The notes under the pieces: generated by a model | The model's database searches: none | The model's input: the letters and a program-made list of their open reading frames with translations, nothing else | What the model was told of the DNA's origin: nothing | DNA from: Paenibacillus_E qinlingensis | GTDB lineage: Bacteria; Bacillota; Bacilli; Paenibacillales; NBRC-103111 | Direction: 5' to 3' | NCBI RefSeq assembly: GCF_028746185.1 | Contig: NZ_JAQIVH010000056.1 | Span: 310,001 to 374,000 of the forward strand | Length of the DNA stretch: 64,000 bases | Made by a program: the position numbers and the translations under genes | Shown: positions 35,135 through 44,196 of the stretch, piece after piece | Numbering within the stretch: position 1 is the stretch's first letter | Layout of the letters: every line of letters begins with the position of its first letter

Positions 35135-35190
35135 GCAGAGTCTTTGCGGCTCTGTAACTCGATTTTTTCGAGTTACGGGTGTGCGACACC
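35135..35190. other. Three consecutive small hairpins of unknown role
   Basis: CAGAG/CTCTG, then a perfect GTAACTCGA/TCGAGTTAC stem (35154-35162 with 35168-35176, T5 loop), then GGTGT/ACACC. They precede the terminator at 35207. They do not fold as a tRNA, and no U tract follows the middle hairpin. Confidence 0.35.
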
Positions 35191-35206
35191 GCACTTCAAA
35201 AGCAAA

Positions 35207-35240
35207 AAGGAGCCAAGCGCACGCATGCGCCAAGCTCCTT
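35207..35240 (-). terminator. Intrinsic terminator of the sugar isomerase gene
   Basis: Stem AAGGAGCCAAGCGCA.../...TGCGCCAAGCTCCTT with an AA/AA internal mismatch. Read leftwards it ends CTCCTTTTTGC. Confidence 0.85.
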
Positions 35241-35256
35241 ATTCACTCAAACAAAT

Positions 35257-36024
35257 CTATTCCTTTAAACCTAATCGAGCAAGGTTCGCGTAACTAATCT
35301 CCAAGCTTTCGAACGGATTACGTCCATAGCAGTCGTCCTGCTCGACAGCCGCCCATTCCACGCCGATTTCCTCGCAGGCTTGAATAATGCCTCTGAAATT
35401 CATATTCCCTTCACCGACTTCGGCGAAACGCTGTTTCCGATCTGGCGTTATACACATATCCTTGAAATGGACAACTTTCATTCGTCCGTCCACTTTGCGA
35501 ATCCACTCGATGGGATCGGCTCCACCAGCCTGCACCCAATACACGTCTAATTCAAAATCCACCGCTTCGGGATCAGACTCGTCGAATAGAATCTCCATAC
35601 CCGTTTTTCCATCATAGTTGGCAAATTCGAAATCATGGTTATGATAGATGAACTGTAAACCAGCACTTTTCAATTGTCTGCCAAAATCAGATGCTTGCTT
35701 GGCAAAGGTTGCGTAACCCTGACTTGTTTCGCGGAATTCCGGTGGAAGTCCACCTAAACCAACATACTTACAATCCCAAGCCAAATGTTTCTCAATGACC
35801 GAGTCCATATCGTTTAACAAATCGTTATACCCGATATGGGTAGCACAAATGCTCAAACCTGCTTGATCCGTAAGCGCTTTAAACTCATGAATACCAATAG
35901 GGCCTACACCTGACGCTTGCACGGAGTTGTACCCCATTTGCTTCACTTTCTTCAAACTGTCGCTAATGTCCTGAGGGGTTTGCAGAAAGTTACGAACTGT
36001 ATACAATTGCGTGGCGATTTTCAT
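35257..36024 (-). CDS. Sugar phosphate isomerase/epimerase (xylose-isomerase-like TIM barrel)
   Basis: 255 aa. MKIATQLYTVRNFL is the family start. Metal-binding and catalytic residues lie in FIYHNHDFEF, DFELDVYWVQAGGADP, KVVHFKDM and GEGNMNFRGII. It resembles IolE/IolI/YcjR-type enzymes acting on sugars, inositols or keto-sugars. GGAGTGAGATGA precedes the ATG. It is a single gene, so the substrate cannot be inferred. Confidence 0.88.
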   Translation of the reverse strand: MKIATQLYTVRNFLQTPQDISDSLKKVKQMGYNSVQASGVGPIGIHEFKALTDQAGLSICATHIGYNDLLNDMDSVIEKHLAWDCKYVGLGGLPPEFRETSQGYATFAKQASDFGRQLKSAGLQFIYHNHDFEFANYDGKTGMEILFDESDPEAVDFELDVYWVQAGGADPIEWIRKVDGRMKVVHFKDMCITPDRKQRFAEVGEGNMNFRGIIQACEEIGVEWAAVEQDDCYGRNPFESLEISYANLARLGLKE

Positions 36025-36114
36025 TCATCTCACTCCATTCAACATATTTGGTTCTTTACATATATAACATGGAATGGACGGATGAGCTATATGATTCTAT
36101 TATTTTTTTCAAAT

Positions 36115-39100
36115 TTACATATTTCTGCGATACTGTCCGCCTACTTCATATAAGGCATTGGTGATTTGCCCGAGCGATGCTACTTGAACCGTTTCCATCA
36201 GTTCTTCGAATAGGTTTCCGTTATTGCGGGCCGTCTGCTTTAATCGTTCAAGAGCTGCAGGACACGCGAACTTGTGCTGTTCATGAAACGCTAGAAGCCC
36301 AGCAATTTGCGTTTCCTTCTCCTCAATGGTTGAACGTGCCAACTCCATATCGACAGCAGGCTGATCATCGCTCGGCTTAATGAACGTATTCACACCGATA
36401 ATCGGCAGCTCTCCGCTATGCTTTTTGCCTTCATACAAAAGTGATTCTTCTTGGATCTTACCGCGTTGATATTGGGTTTCCATGGCCCCTAACACGCCGC
36501 CACGTTCATGAATTCGCTCGAACTCAACTAACACGGCTTCCTCTACAAGATCCGTTAGATCATCCACTATAAAAGCGCCTTGCAGTGGATTCTCGTTTTT
36601 CGTTAAGCCTAATTCCTTATTAATGATCAATTGAATCGCCATCGCTCTGCGTACGGAATTCTCTGTCGGCGTCGTAATTGCTTCATCATAGGCGTTCGTA
36701 TGCAAGGAATTGCAATTATCGTAAATCGCCATGAGTGCTTGCAGACTGGTACGGATATCATTGAAATCCATCTCCTGCGCATGTAAGGAGCGGCCTGACG
36801 TTTGAATATGGTACTTTAACTTCTGACTACGCTCATTACCGCCATATTGATTTCGGATGACTGTAGACCAGATACGGCGTGCAACCCTGCCCATGACGGT
36901 ATATTCCGGGTCGAGTCCGTTGCTGAAAAAATAAGATAAATTCGGCGCAAACTCGTCGACATGCATACCGCGGCTCAAATAATATTCTAGAAATGTAAAT
37001 CCATTTGCTAATGTAAAAGCTAACTGCGTTATGGGGTTTGCTCCCGCTTCTGCAATATGATACCCGCTAATAGAGACGGAATAGTAGTTTTGCACCTTAT
37101 GATCTATAAAATATTGCTGCATATCACCCATCATTTTCAATGCGAATTCTGTTGAGAATATGCACGTATTTTGCCCTTGATCCTCTTTCAAAATATCCGC
37201 TTGCACGGTACCACGAACGGTTTGAAGCGTCGACGCTTTTATTTGAGCATACTCTTCATCCGTAGGTTGATTCCCTGTGTTCTGAACAAATTTTTGTACT
37301 TGCTGCTGAATCGCCGTGTTCATGAACATGGCCAAAATCATCGGCGCAGGTCCATTAATGGTCATAGAAACGCTTGTGGAAGGATGACATAAATCAAATC
37401 CAGCATACAGCTTAGTCATATCAGTTAATGTGCACACATTTACTCCACTATTCCCTATTTTCCCATAAATATCGGGGCGATAATCGGGATCATGACCGTA
37501 TAAGGTGACACTGTCAAATGCCGTTGACAATCGTTTCGCTTCTTCATTTTGACATAAATAGTGGAATCGTCGGTTGGTGCGCGCTGGTGTTCCTTCACCG
37601 GCAAATTGCCGCTTAGGCTCTTCATTCGTTCGTTTAAAAGGAAACACGCCTGCCGTGAAAGGAAAGTATCCTGGCAAATTTTCTTTCAGCAACCACTGAA
37701 GGATTTCCCCCTCATCTTCGTACCTCGGCAAACTGATTTTGGGTATCTTATTTCCAGATAGCGATTCAGTAAACAAGGCAGATCTTAACTCACGATCGCG
37801 AACGCGAGTAACGAGTTCATCCTGTGTGTAGGTGTCACGAATTTGCGGCCATTCTTGAAGCAGCTTGAGACATGATGGATGAAGATATACCTGATAATGT
37901 GCGATCATGTCATCGATCTTGCCTAACATCGCCTCTGCTTCTTCCCCGGAGTTAAACAAACTAGGATGCTCAGATAGCATCAGTGCTTTCGTTCCCCGTA
38001 GTTGATATAATTTACGCGCAATCCCTACCTGCTCAATTGTAAATCTTTTATACGTGCGGATCGTTCGCACGATGTCTCCGAGGTAACCGGTACGATTGGG
38101 TGGTATGATCACATTCTTGCTTGAAACCAGTTGCAAATTCTCTTGCTCATCGATTGGCCAATCTCCGCCAGTTTTCATTGCAATGAGCTTCATAACTTCA
38201 TTGAATAGAACAATTGTTCCTGTGTCATTGAATTGACTAGCCATCGTGCCAAATACAGGCATTTCCTGAACAGGAGTATCAAATAAACCGTGACTTCTTT
38301 GGAATTGTTTACGCACATCACGCAAAGCGTCCTCGGAACCACGTCGATCAAATTTATTGATAACTACCATATCGGCGTAATCGATCATATCTATTTTCTC
38401 CAACTGAGTCGCTGCACCAAATTCACTTGTCATCACATACATCGCCACATCACATAGCTTTACGATCGCGGAATCACCTTGTCCAATCCCACTGGTCTCC
38501 ACGATCACCATCTGATAACCAGCAGCTTGAACCACTTGTATGGCTTCCTTGGTCGCAAGACTTAGTTCAGACTTCGCGCCTCGAGTTGCTAAGCTGCGCA
38601 TATACACCCTCGGGCTGTTGATAGCATTCATACGGATTCGGTCACCCAGGAGTGCACCACCTGTTTTCATTTTGGAAGGATCAATTGATATGATTGCAAT
38701 GCTTCTATCTGGATAACGGGCGAGAAACCGCCTTACAAGCTCATCCGTCAGCGTACTCTTCCCTGCCCCTCCTGTACCTGTGATGCCCAGTACCGGTGCC
38801 TGAGAGGCTTGTTTATTAGCTATAATGGATACTAATTGCTCCCATTGTTCGGTGCCAGCAACTTCCTCAGCCGCAGTTATCATGCTCGCTACCAAGCTCC
38901 AATGATTTTCTTTTGAAATGTGTAAGTCATCTATATGAGATGGAAGCTGCCTTGGCGTAGGGTAATCAACTTCTCGAATCATGTGATTGATCATCCCTTG
39001 AAGCCCAAGTTCTCGTCCATCGTCGGGGGAGAAGATTTTGGCAATACCATATTGGTGCAAATGATGGATCTCGGAGGGAACAATGACGCCTCCACCGCCT

Positions 39101-39393
39101 GCGAATATTTTAATGTGCCCGGCACCTTTTAGCTGAAGAAGGTCAAACATATAAGTCAAATATTCAATATGCCCCCCTTGATAGGTGCTTATTGCAATAC
39201 CTTGCACATCTTCTTGGATGGCTGCATGGACGACTTCCTGGGCGGATCGATTGTGACCCAGATGGATCACTTCAACTCCTGACGCTTGTAAAATCCTACG
39301 TATAATATGAATGGTCGCATCATGTCCATCAAACAAAGCTGCCGCCGTAACAAATCGTACTGGATTCTTGGGCCGATAGACTTGTGTGTTCAC
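36115..39393 (-). CDS. icmF: Fused isobutyryl-CoA mutase (IcmF), coenzyme B12 dependent
   Basis: 1092 aa in the IcmF order. The B12-binding domain holds the axial His in FDGHDATIHIIRR (residue 24). Next comes a MeaB-type G-protein chaperone with P-loop GITGTGGAGKST near residues 208-219 and NKFDRRGS. The last part is the substrate-binding mutase barrel, with GYHIAEAGANPITQLAFTLANG and TNAYDEAITTP. It interconverts isobutyryl-CoA and n-butyryl-CoA (related IcmFs also handle isovaleryl/pivalyl-CoA), and the G domain protects the cofactor. The start is GTG 39393, after AAGGTGGG. It is divergent from the sigma-54 activator and near CoA-transferase genes, suggesting a link with short-chain acyl-CoA use. 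Confidence 0.95.
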   Translation of the reverse strand: MNTQVYRPKNPVRFVTAAALFDGHDATIHIIRRILQASGVEVIHLGHNRSAQEVVHAAIQEDVQGIAISTYQGGHIEYLTYMFDLLQLKGAGHIKIFAGGGGVIVPSEIHHLHQYGIAKIFSPDDGRELGLQGMINHMIREVDYPTPRQLPSHIDDLHISKENHWSLVASMITAAEEVAGTEQWEQLVSIIANKQASQAPVLGITGTGGAGKSTLTDELVRRFLARYPDRSIAIISIDPSKMKTGGALLGDRIRMNAINSPRVYMRSLATRGAKSELSLATKEAIQVVQAAGYQMVIVETSGIGQGDSAIVKLCDVAMYVMTSEFGAATQLEKIDMIDYADMVVINKFDRRGSEDALRDVRKQFQRSHGLFDTPVQEMPVFGTMASQFNDTGTIVLFNEVMKLIAMKTGGDWPIDEQENLQLVSSKNVIIPPNRTGYLGDIVRTIRTYKRFTIEQVGIARKLYQLRGTKALMLSEHPSLFNSGEEAEAMLGKIDDMIAHYQVYLHPSCLKLLQEWPQIRDTYTQDELVTRVRDRELRSALFTESLSGNKIPKISLPRYEDEGEILQWLLKENLPGYFPFTAGVFPFKRTNEEPKRQFAGEGTPARTNRRFHYLCQNEEAKRLSTAFDSVTLYGHDPDYRPDIYGKIGNSGVNVCTLTDMTKLYAGFDLCHPSTSVSMTINGPAPMILAMFMNTAIQQQVQKFVQNTGNQPTDEEYAQIKASTLQTVRGTVQADILKEDQGQNTCIFSTEFALKMMGDMQQYFIDHKVQNYYSVSISGYHIAEAGANPITQLAFTLANGFTFLEYYLSRGMHVDEFAPNLSYFFSNGLDPEYTVMGRVARRIWSTVIRNQYGGNERSQKLKYHIQTSGRSLHAQEMDFNDIRTSLQALMAIYDNCNSLHTNAYDEAITTPTENSVRRAMAIQLIINKELGLTKNENPLQGAFIVDDLTDLVEEAVLVEFERIHERGGVLGAMETQYQRGKIQEESLLYEGKKHSGELPIIGVNTFIKPSDDQPAVDMELARSTIEEKETQIAGLLAFHEQHKFACPAALERLKQTARNNGNLFEELMETVQVASLGQITNALYEVGGQYRRNM

Positions 39394-39568
39394 AGGAAAC
39401 CCACCTTTTTATCAATGTCGTCGTAGAAGCATCCAAGCATTGTTATTGCGTTTCACTCGATTTCTATGCAGATCAGCTGCAAATCATGTCCGTGTCATGT
39501 TTCCTGGCTTACGATCATAAGCTGTTAATTGAACCACTGAACCATCCTTCGTGAGGCGGGTGAACCAA

Positions 39569-41008
39569 ATGTCCGAGCAGAACGATCATGGATCGAAATA
39601 TTTTGAGCAGATGCTGACGATCATTGATGTCGGTGTTCACCTAATTGATAACAAGGGAATCACTATTTTTTATAATGAGAAGATGGCAGAGACGGATGGT
39701 TTCAAAAGGGAACAAGTGATAGGGAAAAACTTCTTTGACCTCTTCCCTTCACTAACGAACGAAACAAGCACTTTCATGAAAGTATTACAAACAGGAATTG
39801 AAATCCGCGAAAAAATTCAAACGTATGTGAACGTAACTGGGAGAAGAATTACAACCATTAATAGTACGTATCCCCTTCTGGACAATGGCGAAATCATCGG
39901 CGCTTTAGAAGTAGCCAAGGATATCACAAGTATTGTTCATCTCCATGATCAGATCTTGGATCTTAGGCATCAAATCTACGAATCACCGTCCAAGGATAAA
40001 AAAAATGCAAGCGCTGCCCGTTACCATTTCAGTGATTTAATCGGGCAAAGTGAAACCTTCTTGCATACCATCGCTTTCGCTAAAAAGGCATCACGAACAA
40101 GCTCGCCCGTTCTGATATCAGGACCAACGGGCACAGGAAAGGAATTGTTCGCCCAAAGTATTCACAATGCAGGTGCCCGTCGGAACCGACTATTTATTGC
40201 TCAGAACTGCGCAGCAGTGCCTAACGAGCTGATGGAAGGGATTATGTTCGGAACCGCTAGAGGCGCGTTTACCGGCGCAATTGATCGCGCTGGATTATTC
40301 GAGCAAGCTAACGGGGGAACACTTTTTCTAGATGAATTAAATAGCTTGGATTTATTGCTGCAGGCCAAATTATTGCGAGTCCTGCAAGACGGCATCGTTC
40401 GCCGTGTCGGAGGAACGCATGAGCAGCAAGTCGACGTCCGCATCATTACCGCCATGAACATCGATCCGAAGGAAGCATTAGCCAAAGGCTTGCTTAGAAG
40501 CGATCTGTATTACCGGCTCAATGTCGTGAATCTGCACCTACCTCCTCTAGGTCACAGAAAAGACGATATTCCGCTCCTCATTTCCCATTTTATTAACAAA
40601 TTCAATCACCTATTCGGCATGAAAATTAATGGCGTCTCCCCATCCGCGTTGGCAACCTTACTGAACTACCATTGGCCAGGCAACATACGTGAATTAAGTC
40701 ATGCAATCGAATCCACCTACAATATGATGGAGCTGGAATGTGAACGAATTGAGGATCATCACCTACCCGCATATCTCCAAGGTAATACAGGAACAACTAC
40801 GCTTCGATCCAGTCCTCACAGCGACCCTATAGAAGATTTCTCATCCCGTAGATTAACTGATAAAGTAAAGCAAATGGAGAAAGAAACAATTACGGATGCG
40901 TTAGCTAGTCATCAATATAACATCACGCTCACCGCGCAAGCGCTTGGGATTAAGCGCCAAGCCTTACAGTATAAGCTGAATCGGTACGGCATCCTCAGAA
41001 AGCCTTGA
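39569..41008 (+). CDS. Sigma-54-dependent activator (PAS-AAA+-Fis HTH), probable KamR-type regulator of the lysine genes
   Basis: About 479 aa. PAS sensor at about 10-120 (MLTIIDVGVHLIDNKGITIFYN). AAA+ domain with Walker A GPTGTGKE, the sigma-54 contact loop GAFTGA (in ARGAFTGAIDRAGLFEQA), Walker B GTLFLDE and R fingers in LLRSDLYYRLNVV. A C-terminal Fis-type helix-turn-helix follows (ITLTAQALGIKRQALQYKLNRYG). It remodels sigma-54 holoenzyme at -24/-12 promoters. One such promoter lies 63 bp after its stop, before kamA. B. thuringiensis has a comparable KamR for its kam locus (from memory). The start at ATG 39569 is uncertain; GTGs at 39551 and 39560 are alternatives. Confidence 0.92.
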   Translation: MSEQNDHGSKYFEQMLTIIDVGVHLIDNKGITIFYNEKMAETDGFKREQVIGKNFFDLFPSLTNETSTFMKVLQTGIEIREKIQTYVNVTGRRITTINSTYPLLDNGEIIGALEVAKDITSIVHLHDQILDLRHQIYESPSKDKKNASAARYHFSDLIGQSETFLHTIAFAKKASRTSSPVLISGPTGTGKELFAQSIHNAGARRNRLFIAQNCAAVPNELMEGIMFGTARGAFTGAIDRAGLFEQANGGTLFLDELNSLDLLLQAKLLRVLQDGIVRRVGGTHEQQVDVRIITAMNIDPKEALAKGLLRSDLYYRLNVVNLHLPPLGHRKDDIPLLISHFINKFNHLFGMKINGVSPSALATLLNYHWPGNIRELSHAIESTYNMMELECERIEDHHLPAYLQGNTGTTTLRSSPHSDPIEDFSSRRLTDKVKQMEKETITDALASHQYNITLTAQALGIKRQALQYKLNRYGILRKP

Positions 41009-41027
41009 ACATCATACGATTCATGAG

Positions 41028-41046
41028 ACTCCGTGAGGAGTTTTTT
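41028..41046 (+). terminator. Short intrinsic terminator of the activator gene
   Basis: ACTCC/GGAGT stem with GTGA loop followed by six Ts, 20 bp past the stop. It insulates the sigma-54 promoter just downstream. Confidence 0.75.
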
Positions 41047-41070
41047 CTTTTTAATATGGAAAATCAAATG

Positions 41071-41088
41071 TTGGCATCCTTCTTGCAT
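41071..41088 (+). promoter_or_regulatory. Sigma-54 (-24/-12) promoter of kamA
   Basis: TTGGCATCCTTCTTGCAT: the -24 GG and -12 GC lie exactly 12 bp apart as in the consensus TGGCAC-N5-TTGC. It is 39 bp before the kamA ATG, and a second promoter at 47336-47353 differs at two of 18 bases. The activator gene is immediately upstream. Confidence 0.88.
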
Positions 41089-41129
41089 CTTACTAATCAT
41101 GAGAAGATATTCATGTTGGAGGTGCAATG

Positions 41130-42524
41130 ATGGAACGACGTAACTGGAAGCAAGTTGAGCTATGGAAACATGTGACAGATGAGCAATGGAATGATTGGCT
41201 GTGGCAGCTGACACATACCATTCGAACGTTAGATGATCTGAAGAAGGTCGTGAATTTAACACCTGAGGAAGAAGAAGGCGTTCGCATTTCAACGCAAACG
41301 ATCCCTTTAAATATTACGCCTTACTATGCCTCATTGATGAATCCCGATGATCCACGATGTCCAATTCGTATGCAATCCGTTCCAATTTCTGCTGAATTAT
41401 TGAAAACCAAATATGATCTTGAAGATCCTCTTTTTGAAGATGAAGACTCCCCTACTCCTGGATTAACACATCGCTACCCTGACAGGGTGCTGTTCTTGGT
41501 AACGAATCAGTGCTCCATGTACTGCAGATACTGCACCCGCCGCCGTTTCTCGGGTCAAGTTGGGATGGGCGTTCCGAAAAAACAGCTGGATGATGCGATT
41601 GCTTATATTCGCAATACACCTGAAGTACGCGACGTCTTGCTGTCTGGTGGAGATGGTTTATTAATTAACGATAATATTTTGGAGTATATTTTGAAAAATT
41701 TGCGGGCAATCCCCCATGTGGAAATCATTCGTATCGGCACTAGGGCTCCAGTTGTTTTCCCGCAGCGAATTACGGAGCATCTGTGCAATATTATTCGCAA
41801 ATATCACCCCGTATGGTTAAATACACACTTTAATCATCCTTTGGAAATTACGGAAGAAGCCAAAAAGTCCTGCGAAATGCTCGCGAACGCTGGCGTTCCT
41901 CTTGGCAATCAATCCGTCATTCTCGCAGGTATCAACGATAGTACCTATATTATGAAGAAGCTCATGCATGATCTGGTGAAGATTCGTGTACGTCCCTACT
42001 ACATTTATCAATGTGATTTATCCGAGGGCATCGGCCATTTCCGCGCACCGGTTTCCAAGGGGCTTGAAATTATTGAATCACTTCGCGGTCACACTTCAGG
42101 GTATGCGGTACCTACCTTCGTCGTTGACGCGCCTGGTGGTGGAGGGAAAATCGCACTTCAACCCAACTATCTCATCTCACAAAGTCAGGATAAGGTGATT
42201 CTGCGCAATTATGAAGGTGTTATCGTGGGTTACCCCGAGCCGAAAAACTATATACCAGGCCGTGCAGACGAATATTTCAACGAAATCTATGGCATTCAAA
42301 AACAACCGGAAAGCACCGGTATTATCGCCCTCATGAAAGATGAAAAATTCAACTTAGTGCCAGAAAATTTGCGCCGAATCGGCAGAAGGAAGGCGTATCA
42401 GGATACACCAGATCACTTGTCGCTGAAAGATCGACGCCCGATGCGGGATGAAATGAAGGATAAATTGATGAAAGCTCAGCAGAAAGAGAAAAAAGTGAGT
42501 GCAACAGAGTTGCCAATTGAATAG
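41130..42524 (+). CDS. kamA: Lysine 2,3-aminomutase (radical SAM, PLP)
   Basis: About 464 aa. The radical-SAM cluster motif CSMYCRYC (Cys 128, 132, 135) lies in LVTNQCSMYCRYCTRRRF. The SAM-binding VLLSGGDGLL follows, and the PLP-binding Lys lies in VVDAPGGGGKIAL. It converts L-alpha-lysine to L-beta-lysine, the entry step for N6-acetyl-beta-lysine synthesis or lysine breakdown. GGAGG stands 7 nt before the ATG at 41130 (4 nt before the one at 41127). It is transcribed from the sigma-54 promoter at 41071. The rest of the pathway (yodQRST, yokU, ablB) lies just downstream on two other transcripts, whereas B. subtilis has them in one operon. Confidence 0.95.
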   Translation: MERRNWKQVELWKHVTDEQWNDWLWQLTHTIRTLDDLKKVVNLTPEEEEGVRISTQTIPLNITPYYASLMNPDDPRCPIRMQSVPISAELLKTKYDLEDPLFEDEDSPTPGLTHRYPDRVLFLVTNQCSMYCRYCTRRRFSGQVGMGVPKKQLDDAIAYIRNTPEVRDVLLSGGDGLLINDNILEYILKNLRAIPHVEIIRIGTRAPVVFPQRITEHLCNIIRKYHPVWLNTHFNHPLEITEEAKKSCEMLANAGVPLGNQSVILAGINDSTYIMKKLMHDLVKIRVRPYYIYQCDLSEGIGHFRAPVSKGLEIIESLRGHTSGYAVPTFVVDAPGGGGKIALQPNYLISQSQDKVILRNYEGVIVGYPEPKNYIPGRADEYFNEIYGIQKQPESTGIIALMKDEKFNLVPENLRRIGRRKAYQDTPDHLSLKDRRPMRDEMKDKLMKAQQKEKKVSATELPIE

Positions 42525-42559
42525 CCGAAATTTCTGCATTTATACAGTTCAGGTCAGTG

Positions 42560-42749
42560 AATAACTGGATTTCCTGTAGCTAATTTGGCGAAATTTACAC
42601 TCCAGAGGGAAATAACTGGATTTCCTGCAGGTAATTCAGTGATAATTCCCCAAAATGCCTCAACTTGCCTAAAATAACTGGAGGTTTTCCAGCTAAACTC
42701 AGATTTGGCGGAATCGGGTTGAAATTAGCTGTATGTTTTCCATTTATTG
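42560..42749. repeat. Cluster of degenerate ~29-bp intergenic units, family A (four units)
   Basis: In the 348-bp gap after kamA. Forward units: 42560-42588 and 42611-42639 (both begin AATAACTGGATTTCCTG; 25 of 29 identical) and 42673-42702 (AATAACTGGAGGTTTTCCAG). The inverted unit is 42721-42749 (GAAATTAGCTGTATGTTTTC). Gaps of 22, 33 and 18 bp separate them. The same family is at 15459-15597, 27 kb away. A trace (tatacagtt) also lies at 42541. Confidence 0.7.
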
Positions 42750-42804
42750 TGTCAGAGTGCATGAGGCGTACCTGCAGGAGCAGGTGCAAACCATCCATAT
42801 ATAC

Positions 42805-42833
42805 AAAAAAGCACCTATTTGAGGTGCTTTTTT
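42805..42833. terminator. Bidirectional terminator between kamA and yodQ
   Basis: AAAAAAGCACCT/AGGTGCTTTTTT with an ATTTG loop; U tracts in both directions suit the convergent kamA and yodQ transcripts. Confidence 0.88.
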
Positions 42834-42872
42834 GGTGCTGCCAAACCCCCTCCGCCATCAAACACAGCATCC

Positions 42873-44162
42873 CTATGCCTCCGCCTCATCCAATCCACAC
42901 CACTGAATGATGGTCAAGGCGATTATCTCCGCAGACTCGAATACATGTTCCATCTCAATGTACTCATTCGGATAATGCGCAACTTGTGTGATTCCTGGGC
43001 CAAAAACGATACAAGGAGTATCACCAACTTGAGTAAGCAATCCGCCGTCTGTCCCCCATGGGGAAGCTTCGATTACGGGTTCCACCTGTTTAACCGCACG
43101 GAATTGCTGCATAAGCACCTGCATGAAAGCATGTTCGGGATCGACACTGCCTGGTACCCATTGCGCGCCGAACCACTCCACACTTGGTGGATGCGCTTTG
43201 AACCAGGGATCTTTCTCACTTAGCCTCGCTATCCATCGAAGCATTTCTTCCTTAGCGCCATCAAGTGTTTCCTCTGGTGCGACACCCATACGCCCTTCCA
43301 ACTTAACCGTATCGGAGACGGACGATGGCCAATTACCGCCTTGTATAACACCGATATTAATGGGAATCGGAATTGGGTTATTCGCATATAACGGATCTGT
43401 AATCCGTGCATTCCGTTCCACCTCAAGAGCTCTAATATGCTCGATGACAGCGATACTTTTCTCAATTGCACTAACGCCTTCATACCGTGTCCCACCATGC
43501 GCCGAGCGTCCTTTCACCTCAATACGGAACCACATGGAGCCCTGCTGCTTTGGAAAAATCCGCATATTGGTAGGTTCAGGAATGAGTGCTGCATCGGCTT
43601 TATAACCTTTTACAATCGCCGCTAAGGTCCCTGCCCCTCCACTTTCTTCTTCAATGACACTTTCGAAAATAACATCGCCTTTCAACTGGATACCTAGACT
43701 CTGTACAGCCTCGATAGCGATAAGCAGAGAGACGTTCCCGCCTTTCATATCTGTCGCCCCGCGACCATACAACTTCCCATCCACCACTTGACCGCTCCAT
43801 GGATCATCGTGCCATTGCGCTCGATTTCCTTCTGGCACAACATCCATATGTCCATTCAACAAGAGAGAACGTCCTCCCCCGACGCCTTTCCATACTCCAA
43901 CAACATTCGGACTCCCTGTAAAATGATTTCTTGGGGAGCAAAAATAGGGATGTGAAGCCAGTGCCTCACCGTCCGGTTCCCAGAGCTCTACTTCGAGTGC
44001 TAGCTCCAACAATTTATCGGCAATGAGGAATTGAGCCCTCTGCTCATTCCCCTGCGTACTGGGCATGCTTACCAACTTCCGAAGAAAATCTGTACTTTCC
44101 TCACGATGAAGACTTATCCATTCATGAATGTGCTTTTGCAACTCAACAAGATGTTTAGGCAA
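42873..44162 (-). CDS. yodQ: M20-family deacylase YodQ (ArgE/DapE-like)
   Basis: About 429 aa. Metal-site motifs of M20 peptidases: LLLNGHMDVVPEG, GRGATDMKGG, VIEEESGGAGTLAAI, the dimerisation-domain SAHGGTRYEG, and the final metal His in QVAHYPNEYIEMEH. Last gene of the yokU-yodTSRQ operon. It probably removes an acetyl group from an N-acetylated lysine-pathway intermediate. The start is TTG 44162, 8 nt after AGGAGG; the longer frame to 44264 would run back into yodR. Confidence 0.9.
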   Translation of the reverse strand: MPKHLVELQKHIHEWISLHREESTDFLRKLVSMPSTQGNEQRAQFLIADKLLELALEVELWEPDGEALASHPYFCSPRNHFTGSPNVVGVWKGVGGGRSLLLNGHMDVVPEGNRAQWHDDPWSGQVVDGKLYGRGATDMKGGNVSLLIAIEAVQSLGIQLKGDVIFESVIEEESGGAGTLAAIVKGYKADAALIPEPTNMRIFPKQQGSMWFRIEVKGRSAHGGTRYEGVSAIEKSIAVIEHIRALEVERNARITDPLYANNPIPIPINIGVIQGGNWPSSVSDTVKLEGRMGVAPEETLDGAKEEMLRWIARLSEKDPWFKAHPPSVEWFGAQWVPGSVDPEHAFMQVLMQQFRAVKQVEPVIEASPWGTDGGLLTQVGDTPCIVFGPGITQVAHYPNEYIEMEHVFESAEIIALTIIQWCGLDEAEA

Positions 44163-44196
44163 AGGAATTCCCTCCTTCAAGCCTTTTTCTGATAAA

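Noticed and set aside
35135..35190. tRNA or structured RNA gene
   Set aside because: Three independent small hairpins, no acceptor stem, no T-loop GGTTCGAATCC-like sequence.
39394..39568. Cobalamin riboswitch before icmF
   Set aside because: The leader is too short and lacks the B12-box; IcmF uses rather than makes cobalamin.
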